Shown: one piece after another, positions 1 through 7,317 of the stretch | Layout of the letters: each line of letters starts with the position of its first letter | Position numbering within the stretch: position 1 is the stretch's first letter | Assembly: GCA_965369325.1 (NCBI GenBank) | Contig: CBDUQI010000120.1 | Span: 1-17,555 of the forward strand | Direction of reading: 5' to 3' | Length of the DNA: 17,555 nt | Source: CBDUQI01 sp965369325 | GTDB lineage: Bacteria; Pseudomonadota; Gammaproteobacteria; Steroidobacterales; JBCBZW01 | The notes under the pieces: model-generated | Seen by the model: the letters and a program-made list of their open reading frames with translations, nothing else | Databases searched by the model: none | What the model was told of the DNA's origin: nothing | Position numbers and translations under genes: made by a program

Positions 1-283
1 GTTTAACTATCAGTGGGCGCGGCGGGTTCTCGGGCAGGGGGCGCTGGTGGTGTTGCTAAGCGACGGACTGGAAAAAGAGCTGTCCTCGGGGCTTGCCCGC
101 GAAGCGGCTCGCCTGGGGCGTGCCGCGCGCCAAGTGGTGTGGCTGAATCCACTCATGCGTTACGAGGATTTCACCCCCGCGGCCAGCGGTATTCGGGCCA
201 TGCTGCCGCACGTGGACGCGATGCGCCCTGCGCACAATCTGGCCAGCTTGGCAGCGCTGGGTGAGTTGTTGGCCAACCGTTGA
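1..283 (+). CDS. coxE: CoxE-like VWA domain protein, 3' end only
   Basis: This is the last 93 residues of a gene cut by the left edge; the reading frame is open from base 2 to the TGA at 281-283. The visible part has the end of a von Willebrand factor A fold (hydrophobic strand LVVLLSDG) and then the CoxE signature VVWLNPL, a FTPAASGI stretch, MLPHVD and a HNLASL helix. These occur in this order at the C-terminus of CoxE/YeaD-type VWA proteins. Known role of the family: CoxE works with the AAA+ ATPase CoxD in maturing the molybdenum active site of CO dehydrogenase. The usual coxD neighbour is not adjacent here but lies at 4762-5682, after the structural genes. The MIDAS residues fall outside the window, so metal binding cannot be judged. 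Confidence 0.85.
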   Translation, partial: FNYQWARRVLGQGALVVLLSDGLEKELSSGLAREAARLGRAARQVVWLNPLMRYEDFTPAASGIRAMLPHVDAMRPAHNLASLAALGELLANR

Positions 284-481
284 TCGCAGATGTTCTCGCG
301 ACGCTGATGCGAGGCCGCGGCGGCGGTGCCTTTACGGCGGATGGGCGTGCCTGCGCAGAGGTGGCCGTCGCGCTGGGGCATGCTATGCTTCAGCGCTGCG
401 CCCAGGGTGCTGCCAAAGCGTGTTACCAGAGCAGCGCTTACCTGCGGCGTGGGTCGAGTTTAGGGGAGGAGTAAGCGACTG
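284..481 (+). other. Gap between coxE and coxG with one weak ORF
   Basis: These 198 bases hold no gene I recognise. An open frame of 64 codons runs from a TTG at 280 (overlapping the coxE stop as TTGA) to the TAA at 472-474. Its product is rich in Ala, Arg and Gly and has no visible motif, signal or membrane segment. It runs across a likely extended -10 site (381-389), and its last codons are the coxG ribosome binding site (GGGGAGGAG just before 472). It is therefore more likely a promoter and leader region than a gene. A remnant of an older gene cannot be excluded. Confidence 0.4.
381..389 (+). promoter_or_regulatory. Possible extended -10 promoter for the cox operon
   Basis: TGCTATGCT fits the extended -10 pattern TGnTATAAT with four of six hexamer matches plus the TG. 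No convincing -35 is seen about 17 bases upstream, which is common for extended -10 promoters. It would give a leader of roughly 85 bases before coxG. This is a pattern match only. Confidence 0.3.
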
Positions 482-1084
482 ATGGATATTGAGGGCCAGT
501 ACAGTATTAATGCGCCGCGCGAGCAGGTGTGGGCAGCATTGAACGATCCGGCGGTTCTTAAAACCTGCATTCCCGGTTGCGAATCGTTGGAGATGACATC
601 CGAGACTGATGTTTCCGCGCGCATCGCCTCCAAGATTGGCCCGGTGAAGGCCAAGTTTGATACCAAAATTACCTTAAGCGATATGAATCCACCTATCAGC
701 TACACCATTAGTGGGGAAGGCAAAGGTGGGGTGGCCGGATTCGGTCGAGGCAGCGCGCATATCTCGCTTGAGGAGCAAGCGCAGGGCACGCAGCTGACGT
801 ACAAAGCCGATCTTAAAGTCGGCGGCAAGCTGGCTCAGGTCGGCTCACGTTTGGTGGTGGGCGTGACACGCAAAATCGCAGACGACTTCTTTGACACTTT
901 CGCGGCGCAACTCAATGCAGAGGCACCGCAAAACGAGGACGATGGCGCCGCCACCGTTGCGCCGGCGGGGATCGCCGTGGGCAACGCCGGGTCCGCTGAT
1001 GAATCAGGCGGTAAGATGCCAATTTGGCTGATCGCAGCCGCGCTTGCTGGGGCGGTTGCGCTCTGGTGGCTTTTGCGACAATAA
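482..1084 (+). CDS. coxG: CoxG-like SRPBCC protein with C-terminal membrane anchor
   Basis: The 200-residue protein has an SRPBCC/CoxG fold over about residues 1-148, with the family's typical start (GQYSINAPREQVWAALND), the IPGC turn at 30-33 and a long C-terminal helix near 115-145. An acidic, Ala/Gly-rich linker (about 149-178) leads to a single hydrophobic helix at 180-198, ending in a short RQ tail. Known role: CoxG helps attach molybdenum CO dehydrogenase to the inner membrane, and in mycobacteria it has been linked to passing electrons to quinone. The anchor here fits a membrane-tethered partner of the CoxSLM enzyme. The ATG at 482 has a strong GGGGAGGAG upstream but about 10 bases away. 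coxS follows after 32 bases, so co-transcription is likely. The exact role for a form II enzyme is inferred. Confidence 0.88.
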   Translation: MDIEGQYSINAPREQVWAALNDPAVLKTCIPGCESLEMTSETDVSARIASKIGPVKAKFDTKITLSDMNPPISYTISGEGKGGVAGFGRGSAHISLEEQAQGTQLTYKADLKVGGKLAQVGSRLVVGVTRKIADDFFDTFAAQLNAEAPQNEDDGAATVAPAGIAVGNAGSADESGGKMPIWLIAAALAGAVALWWLLRQ

Positions 1085-1116
1085 ACCTATTTAGTTTGGG
1101 CTACGGGGGGAGTTAA

Positions 1117-1590
1117 ATGCCTAGTATATCGATGCAGGTAAATGGAAAGCAGGTGAGCGCTGAGGTGCAGCCGCGCACATTGCTGGTGGATTTTCTGCGC
1201 AGCCAGCTACGCCTGACCGGCACGCATGTAGGGTGCGATACCAGTCAGTGCGGGGCGTGCTGCGTTCATGTGGACGGCCGCTCGGTCAAAAGTTGCAGCA
1301 TGCTGGCGGTGCAGGCCGACGGTGCGCAGGTGACCACGATCGAAGGGGTGGCCAGCGGCGGGGATCTGCACCCGATGCAGGCTGCCTTTAAAGAGCATCA
1401 CGGTCTGCAGTGCGGCTTTTGCACGCCGGGCATGATCATGAGTTCGCTGGATTTGGTGAATAACAACGCCGACCCCAGTGAGGAGCAGGTGCGCGAATGG
1501 CTTGAGGGCAATATCTGCCGCTGCACTGGCTACCAGAACATCGTGGATGCTGTTATCGCAGCCGCCAAAGACATGCGGGGAGGCAGCTAA
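1117..1590 (+). CDS. coxS: CODH-like molybdenum hydroxylase, 2Fe-2S small subunit
   Basis: This 157-residue iron-sulfur subunit carries two [2Fe-2S] clusters that move electrons from the Mo site to the flavin. The N-terminal plant-ferredoxin-like domain has Cys40, Cys45, Cys48 and Cys60 (pattern CDTSQCGACC then C). The C-terminal helical domain has Cys99, Cys102, Cys134 and Cys136 (CGFCTPG and CRCTGYQNI). All eight ligands are present, and the length is normal for CoxS (about 160). The protein is cytoplasmic with no signal peptide. GGGGGGAG lies 4 bases before the ATG. The stop codon overlaps the coxL start by one base (TAATG), so translation of the two is probably coupled. By itself CoxS cannot separate CO dehydrogenase from related aldehyde or purine hydroxylases. 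Confidence 0.96.
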   Translation: MPSISMQVNGKQVSAEVQPRTLLVDFLRSQLRLTGTHVGCDTSQCGACCVHVDGRSVKSCSMLAVQADGAQVTTIEGVASGGDLHPMQAAFKEHHGLQCGFCTPGMIMSSLDLVNNNADPSEEQVREWLEGNICRCTGYQNIVDAVIAAAKDMRGGS

Positions 1591-3959
1591 TGTCACAAGA
1601 AGGAATTGGCGCCGCGGTACGGCGCAAAGAAGACAAGCGTTTCATTACCGGCAAAGGCAACTACACTGACGATATCGAGCGTCCCAACCAGACGTACGCC
1701 TATTTTCTGCGTTCGCCGGTGGCGCACGCCAACATCAAAAGCCTTGATATCGCGCCTGCTCAGGCAGCGCCGGGCGTCGTTGCGGTGTTTACCGGGCAGG
1801 ACCTGGTGGAAGCGGGCGTCGGCGGATTGCCATGCGGCTGGGGCGTGAACAACAAAGATGGCACGCCGATGGCGGAGCCGGCGCATCCCCCAATTTGCGC
1901 CGATCGCGTGCGCCATGTGGGCGATCAGGTGGCCGTCGTCATCGCCGAAACCTACACGCAGGCCAAAGACGCGGCCGAGCTAATCGAAGTGGACTACGAT
2001 GAGCTGCCAGTGGTGGCGAACATCCAGGCCGCCGACGGCAATGCCGGTCAGGTCTGGGATGAAGCACCTGGCAATGTGTGCTTTGACTGGGAGATTGGCG
2101 ATCGTGCCGCGGCCGAAGCTGCGCTGGCTGGCGCGGCGCATGTGGTGGAGCTGGACCTGATTAACAATCGCCTGGTGCCTAACGCAATGGAGCCGCGTGC
2201 GGCCATTGGTGAGTACGACGAAGGCACCGGCCAGTACACGCTGTATACCACCAGTCAGAACCCACACGTGATTCGTCTTCTGATGGGCGCCTATGTGCTC
2301 TCGTTGCCTGAGCACAAGCTGCGTGTCATCGCGCCCGATGTAGGCGGTGGTTTCGGCTCCAAGATTTATCACTATGCCGAAGAGGCGGTGGTCACCTGGG
2401 CCGCGCCTCGTGTCGGACGTCCGATCAAATGGACCTCAGATCGCAGCGAAGCATTCGTCACGGATGCACACGGGCGCGATCATGAGAGCAACGCCCGTCT
2501 GGCGCTGGATGCCGACGGTAAGTTCACTGGGTTGTTTTTATCAACCAAGTGCAACCTGGGCGCATATTTGTCTACCTTTGGCCCTTCGGTCCCCACCTAC
2601 CTGCACGCCACGTTGCTGGCTGGGTGCTACACCACGCCGGCGATTTACGCCGAAGTGAAAGCCCTGTTCACCAACACCGTGCCGGTCGATGCCTATCGCG
2701 GTGCGGGCCGCCCGGAAGCCTCCTATATGCTGGAGCGCATTATCAACAAGGCTGCTACCCAATTGGGTATTGATCAAGCCGAGATTCGTCGGCGTAACTT
2801 CATTCAGCCGAGTCAGTTCCCGTACGCGACGCCAGTGGCACTGGAGTACGACACGGGTGATTTTGAGACAACGCTGGATAAGGCGCTGGTGCTGGCCGAT
2901 TACGCCGGTTTCGACGCACGCAAGGCCCAGGCAGCGTCGCGCGGCAAGCTGCGTGGCATCGGCATGTCGTGCTACATCGAGGCCTGCGGTATTGCACCGT
3001 CTCAGGTCGCCGGGGCACTCGGTGCCCGTGCCGGCCTGTTCGAGTCGGCCAAGGTTCGTGTACATCCCACCGGCTCGATAAGTGTTTACACCGGCTCTCA
3101 CAGCCACGGGCAGGGCCATGAGACCACGTTCGCACAACTGGTCCATGAATCATTGGGTGTGCCGTTGGAGAACATCGACATCGTTCACGGCGATACTGGT
3201 GAGATTCCGTTTGGCATGGGCACCTACGGGTCGCGCTCACTGGCGGTGGGCGGCACTGCGCTGGCTCACGCGCTGAACAAGGTGGTGGACAAGGGCAAGA
3301 AAATCGCCGCGCATCTGATGGAAGCCGGCGAGGGCGATGTGGTGATGGAGAACGGCAAGTTCAAAGTGACCGGCACTGACTTGTCGCTGGACTTTGGTGA
3401 GGTGGCGCTGGCGGCTTACGTGCCGCACAACTACCCGCACGATGAGTTGGAGCCCGGGCTGGAGGAGTCGGCCTTTTACGATCCTAAGAACTTCACCTTC
3501 CCGGCCGGTTGCCACATCTGCGAAGTGGAAATCGATCCGGAAACTGGCGTGACTCAGATTGTCGATTTCACCGCAGTGGATGACTTTGGCAACATCATCA
3601 ATCCGATGGTGGTGGAAGGGCAGGTACATGGTGGCTTGGCGCAGGGCATCGGGCAGGCGCTATTCGAAGCTTGCGTTTACGATGAGGAAGGTCAGTTGTC
3701 CAGCGGCTCCTATATGGACTACCAGATGCCGCGGGCCCAGAACCTGCCGCGTTACAAGGTCGACAATGCCGTCACCGCCTGCACGCACAACATACTCGGC
3801 GTGAAAGGCTGTGGTGAGGCAGGCGCGATTGGTTCGCCACCGGCGGTGATTAACGCAGTGCTTAACGCGCTGGCACCGACAGGGGTGGAGGATATCTCGA
3901 TGCCGGCAACACCGCTTAAGGTCTGGCAGGCAATTCAGTCGGCGCAAGACGCAGGTTAA
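1590..3959 (+). CDS. coxL: CODH-like molybdenum hydroxylase, large (Mo) subunit, form II
   Basis: The 789-residue catalytic subunit has a xanthine-oxidase a/b hammerhead domain (about 15-130) followed by the molybdopterin-binding domains. Visible Moco motifs are GGGFGSK (252-258), GQGHET (507-512) and the catalytic glutamate E743 in GCGEAGAIGSPP. The decisive motif is AYRGAGR at 368-374. In true (form I) CO dehydrogenase this loop is AYxCSFR and its cysteine binds the copper of the Mo-Cu centre. The cysteine is absent here, which defines form II. Form II enzymes are widespread in aerobic bacteria, and their substrate is mostly unknown. The enzyme should hydroxylate a small substrate with water and pass electrons through CoxS and CoxM. 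The ATG has GGGAGG just upstream and overlaps the coxS stop. Family membership is certain; the symbol coxL reflects homology, not proven CO oxidation. Confidence 0.95.
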   Translation: MSQEGIGAAVRRKEDKRFITGKGNYTDDIERPNQTYAYFLRSPVAHANIKSLDIAPAQAAPGVVAVFTGQDLVEAGVGGLPCGWGVNNKDGTPMAEPAHPPICADRVRHVGDQVAVVIAETYTQAKDAAELIEVDYDELPVVANIQAADGNAGQVWDEAPGNVCFDWEIGDRAAAEAALAGAAHVVELDLINNRLVPNAMEPRAAIGEYDEGTGQYTLYTTSQNPHVIRLLMGAYVLSLPEHKLRVIAPDVGGGFGSKIYHYAEEAVVTWAAPRVGRPIKWTSDRSEAFVTDAHGRDHESNARLALDADGKFTGLFLSTKCNLGAYLSTFGPSVPTYLHATLLAGCYTTPAIYAEVKALFTNTVPVDAYRGAGRPEASYMLERIINKAATQLGIDQAEIRRRNFIQPSQFPYATPVALEYDTGDFETTLDKALVLADYAGFDARKAQAASRGKLRGIGMSCYIEACGIAPSQVAGALGARAGLFESAKVRVHPTGSISVYTGSHSHGQGHETTFAQLVHESLGVPLENIDIVHGDTGEIPFGMGTYGSRSLAVGGTALAHALNKVVDKGKKIAAHLMEAGEGDVVMENGKFKVTGTDLSLDFGEVALAAYVPHNYPHDELEPGLEESAFYDPKNFTFPAGCHICEVEIDPETGVTQIVDFTAVDDFGNIINPMVVEGQVHGGLAQGIGQALFEACVYDEEGQLSSGSYMDYQMPRAQNLPRYKVDNAVTACTHNILGVKGCGEAGAIGSPPAVINAVLNALAPTGVEDISMPATPLKVWQAIQSAQDAG

Positions 3960-3971
3960 GGGGAACAGAAC

Positions 3972-4769
3972 ATGTACGAGTTTGATTATCAGAAACCGGC
4001 CTCAGTACAGGCGGCTGTGGAAGCGCTCGGCGCGGACGAAGAAGCCCGTGTTGTCGCTGGCGGCATGACTTTGCTGCCTACCATGAAGTTGCGCCTGGCC
4101 ATGCCAAGCGCACTGGTGGACCTGAGTGCGATCGGCGATCTGTCCGGCATCAGCCAGGAAGGCAACAACATCGTGATTGGCGCCATGACCCGCCACGCGG
4201 ACGTTGCCAGCTCGTCGGTAGTGCAGGGCGCGATTCCTGCGCTGGCGGCACTTGCGGGCAACATCGGTGATGCCCAGGTGCGCAATCGCGGCACCATGGG
4301 CGGATCGATTGCCAACAACGATCCGGCGGCAGACTATCCGGCCGCGCTGGTGGGCCTGAACGCCACGGTGCACACGGATCGGCGCACGGTGTCGGCGGAG
4401 GACTTCTTTACCGCCATGTTCGAAACGGCATTGGCGGCCGACGAGCTGGTCACGAAAGTGTCCTTCCCGATTCCCTCCAAAGCTGCCTACGCCAAGTTTC
4501 CCAACCCGGCCTCGCGCTACGCGGTGGTGGGTGTGATGGTGGCGGATACCGGCGATGGTGTGCGCGTTGCGGTGACCGGTGCCGGCGATAAGGTGTTCCG
4601 CTCGCCGGAAATGGAAGCAGCCCTGACCGGTTCATTTTCCGCCGGCTCGCTGGATGGCATTAGTGTGTCACCCGCCGGGTTTAATGAGGACCTGCATGCC
4701 ACCGCCGAGTACCGGGCACATTTGGTGACGGTAATGGCCAAACGAGCAGTGACGGCGGCCGGTGGTTAA
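3972..4769 (+). CDS. coxM: CODH-like molybdenum hydroxylase, FAD medium subunit
   Basis: This 265-residue FAD subunit takes electrons from CoxS and passes them to an acceptor. The pyrophosphate-binding motifs of the family are both present: AGGMTLLP at 29-36 and TMGGS at 108-112, the latter inside IGDAQVRNRGTMGGSIANND. The CO dehydrogenase flavoprotein C-terminal domain follows from about residue 160. Length is slightly below the roughly 285 residues of characterised CoxM. The ATG has AGGGGAA upstream and begins 12 bases after coxL. The end overlaps the GTG start of coxD by 8 bases. The order S-L-M differs from the M-S-L order of the Oligotropha form I operon and is common in form II clusters. 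Confidence 0.95.
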   Translation: MYEFDYQKPASVQAAVEALGADEEARVVAGGMTLLPTMKLRLAMPSALVDLSAIGDLSGISQEGNNIVIGAMTRHADVASSSVVQGAIPALAALAGNIGDAQVRNRGTMGGSIANNDPAADYPAALVGLNATVHTDRRTVSAEDFFTAMFETALAADELVTKVSFPIPSKAAYAKFPNPASRYAVVGVMVADTGDGVRVAVTGAGDKVFRSPEMEAALTGSFSAGSLDGISVSPAGFNEDLHATAEYRAHLVTVMAKRAVTAAGG

Positions 4770-5682
4770 CAGCACATCACCGCCGCAAAGCGTCGATGAC
4801 ACAATCGCCCTGCTTCGGCAGGGCGATTACGTTGCTCATCGCGGCCTGGCCACCGCCACTTATCTGGCGTTGAGTTTGGGCCGGCCGTTGTTCCTTGAAG
4901 GGGACGCCGGTGTTGGCAAGACGGAATTGGCCAAGGTGCTCAGCAGCACGCTTGCGCGGCCACTGATTCGACTGCAGTGCCATGAAGGGCTGGATACGTC
5001 ATCGGCTGTTTACGAGTGGGACTACGCACGCCAGCTTTTGCATATCCGCATGGCTGAGCACGACGGCGGTGATGCGCGGCAGGTTAACGTGTACGACGAG
5101 CAGTTTCTGATCGAGCGTCCGCTGCTCAAGGCGATTCGCCAGCAAGATGGCGTGGCACCGGTGCTGCTGATTGACGAACTGGACCGGGCGGACGAGCCGT
5201 TCGAAGCTTTCTTGCTCGAGCTGCTGTCGGATTTTCAGATCAGCATCCCGCAATATGGCACCGTGCGCGCCGCGCAGCCGCCAATCGTCATCGTCACCTC
5301 CAACCGCACCCGTGAGATTCACGATGCGCTGAAGCGCCGCTGCTTCTACCACTGGATCGACTACCCGGACGAGCAGACCGAGCGGCGTATCCTGGCGTTG
5401 AAAGCACCTGAGGTGGCCGAGTCGCTTTCGGCACAGATCGTGGCGTTTGTACGCAGCTTGCGGGATCAGGATCTGTTTAAATCGCCAGGCGTCGCGGAGA
5501 CGCTGGATTGGGCGCACGCGCTGACTCAACTAAATGTCGTGGCGCTGACGCCGCAGTTAATTGACGATACCCTAGGGACGTTGCTGAAGTACCAGGATGA
5601 CATCGCCAGAATTCGTGGCAGTGAGGCGGCGCGGTTGCTATCGCTGATCCAGACGGAACTTACCAGCGCGGCCAGCCACTAA
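4762..5682 (+). CDS. coxD: CoxD-like AAA+ ATPase, active-site maturation
   Basis: This is a 306-residue MoxR-type AAA+ ATPase. Walker A is GDAGVGKT (47-54) and Walker B is VLLIDELD (134-141). Sensor 1 lies in TSNRTREIHDALKRRCFYHW, with the paired arginines that serve as the arginine finger region. Length fits CoxD (about 295). In Oligotropha, CoxD is needed to build the sulfido-bridged metal centre of CO dehydrogenase, acting as an unfoldase or chaperone with CoxE. The start is the GTG at 4762, which overlaps the end of coxM; no in-frame ATG lies near. Its presence beside a form II CoxL without the copper ligand suggests a task such as sulfuration or Moco insertion rather than copper loading. 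That task is inferred. Confidence 0.92.
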   Translation: MVNSTSPPQSVDDTIALLRQGDYVAHRGLATATYLALSLGRPLFLEGDAGVGKTELAKVLSSTLARPLIRLQCHEGLDTSSAVYEWDYARQLLHIRMAEHDGGDARQVNVYDEQFLIERPLLKAIRQQDGVAPVLLIDELDRADEPFEAFLLELLSDFQISIPQYGTVRAAQPPIVIVTSNRTREIHDALKRRCFYHWIDYPDEQTERRILALKAPEVAESLSAQIVAFVRSLRDQDLFKSPGVAETLDWAHALTQLNVVALTPQLIDDTLGTLLKYQDDIARIRGSEAARLLSLIQTELTSAASH

Positions 5683-5735
5683 GGCCGCTCACCACAGGCA
5701 CTAGCAGACATGCGCGCCCGGCAGGATTCAGGCAC

Positions 5736-6830
5736 TTGAATAACGACGATAACCCATCTGCGCAAGGCAGCAGCCCGGCGACAACTGAAGCGCCGCTGAG
5801 GCGTGATGTTGGGCGGGCTGACCGGTTAACCGACACGCTGCGCCGCCCACTGCGGGATTTGCGTATCAGCGTAATGGACCGGTGCAACTTCCGCTGCCCG
5901 TACTGCATGCCGGAAGATAAATTCCACAAGAACTTCCAGTTCCTGAACAAAACTGAGCGCTTGAGTTTTGAGGAGATTATTCGCCTCGCGCGCCTGTTTG
6001 CTGGGGAGGGCGTGAACAAGTTGCGCATCACTGGTGGTGAGCCCTTGCTGCGGCGGAATTTGCCGGAACTGATCAGTGCGCTTGCGGCCATCCCGGGCAT
6101 CAATGATGTCGCGCTGACGACCAACGCTGTTTTGTTACGCCAGCATGCCAGCGCGCTCAAAGCGGCCGGGTTGGATCGGGTTACCGTCAGCCTGGACAGT
6201 TTGGATGAAGATGTGTTTACCGTGATGAGCGGTGGGCGTGGCGATCTGCACCGGGTGCTGGATGGTATCGACGCTGCGATGCAGGCTGGTCTGTCGCCAA
6301 TCAAGATCAATGCGGTCGTGCAGCGTGGCGTCAACGATCACACGGTGCTTGGCATGCTGGAGCATTTTCGTGGAACCGGCGTGGTGGTCAGGCTGATCGA
6401 GTATATGGACGTGGGTAACATCAATCACTGGCGGCATCAGGACATGGTGCCAGCGCATGAGATTCTGGCGCAGATCAACACGCGGTGGCCGGTGACCGCA
6501 GCCGCGCGCGCGCATCACAGCGATGTCGCCAGCCGGTATGTCTACGACGACGGTCAGGGTGAAATTGGTTTTATCACCTCCGTTACCGACCCGTTCTGCG
6601 GGGACTGCAGTCGCGCTCGATTGTCCTCTGACGGCAAGCTGTATACGTGTCTGTTCGCCTCAGAGGGGGCAGATATACGCGGCCCACTGCGGGCCGGAGC
6701 AGACGATGACACACTGCGTCAACTCATCACCGGCGTCTGGCAATCGCGTGAGGATCGCTACAGCGAGCAACGGGCCTCACTTGACCCGTCCAAGGTTAAG
6801 AAAATAGAGATGTACTACATAGGCGGGTAA
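5736..6830 (+). CDS. moaA: GTP 3',8-cyclase MoaA, Moco biosynthesis
   Basis: This radical-SAM enzyme converts GTP to 3',8-cyclo-GTP, the first step of molybdenum cofactor synthesis. The SAM cluster ligands are Cys50, Cys54 and Cys57 (CNFRCPYC). The second, GTP-binding cluster has Cys288, Cys291 and Cys305. ITGGEPLL is the SAM-binding GGE region. The C-terminus ends in the double glycine that MoaA needs (MYYIGG). At 364 residues it is longer than E. coli MoaA (329), partly from a polar, Ala/Ser-rich N-terminus of about 30 residues. No in-frame ATG occurs before the cluster motif, so the TTG at 5736 is the best start; an unusual start codon further in is possible. It lies 53 bases after coxD, most likely in the same transcript. 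Confidence 0.96.
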   Translation: MNNDDNPSAQGSSPATTEAPLRRDVGRADRLTDTLRRPLRDLRISVMDRCNFRCPYCMPEDKFHKNFQFLNKTERLSFEEIIRLARLFAGEGVNKLRITGGEPLLRRNLPELISALAAIPGINDVALTTNAVLLRQHASALKAAGLDRVTVSLDSLDEDVFTVMSGGRGDLHRVLDGIDAAMQAGLSPIKINAVVQRGVNDHTVLGMLEHFRGTGVVVRLIEYMDVGNINHWRHQDMVPAHEILAQINTRWPVTAAARAHHSDVASRYVYDDGQGEIGFITSVTDPFCGDCSRARLSSDGKLYTCLFASEGADIRGPLRAGADDDTLRQLITGVWQSREDRYSEQRASLDPSKVKKIEMYYIGG

Positions 6831-6983
6831 GTGCACAAGAGTGCCGCGCGGTTGCGATCGGGGCGACGGATAAGGTGCCAACTCGAACCTGCTCGTGCTG
6901 TCGGTCACGTAAACTGCGATCCGATGCTCAACTTTGTGCCGCGTGCGCCGACATAGTGATCCTGCACCGCTATCAGGATTGTC

Positions 6984-7181
6984 ATGGTGGACCCCCACGA
7001 AGAAGAACCCAGTAAACCGATTTCCCGCAGCAGCCTGATCAAGGACCTGTGGATATGTTCGGGACTGGTGATGATTACCCTGCTCAATACCCTGGAGTCG
7101 CTGGTCGGACTCAGTCTGAGCGCCGCCGTCGCGCTGGGCACCACATTTATCATGTTTATGATTCTGGACGAGGTGGAGTAG
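6984..7181 (+). CDS. Small membrane protein, function unknown
   Basis: I do not recognise a family for this 65-residue protein. It has an acidic N-terminus (DPHEEE), a short basic patch before the first hydrophobic segment (about 22-38), a second hydrophobic segment (about 45-61) and an acidic end (DEVE). This suggests a two-helix hairpin in the inner membrane. An AGGA lies about 6 bases before the ATG. The GTG immediately after the ATG is another possible start. It stands between moaA and the Sel1/SPOR gene with gaps of 153 and 136 bases, so its link to either is unclear. The hydrophobic pattern and ribosome binding site argue for a real gene. Confidence 0.6.
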   Translation: MVDPHEEEPSKPISRSSLIKDLWICSGLVMITLLNTLESLVGLSLSAAVALGTTFIMFMILDEVE

Positions 7182-7317
7182 CTACCTCGCAGGCCGTACC
7201 CATCGCACCAGGGCCCGTTCGCCCGACATCCCCCGCGTTAAGGTTTTTTACGAGCGCTTAGATGCGAGGTGGGTTATCCTTTGCTGCGCTTACAGATGCA
7301 CGCGCAGAAGGGACCCC

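Noticed and set aside
7244..7249. Run of six T as an intrinsic terminator after the small membrane protein
   Set aside because: No GC-rich stem lies directly before it; the nearest complementarity is 4 bp and too far upstream.
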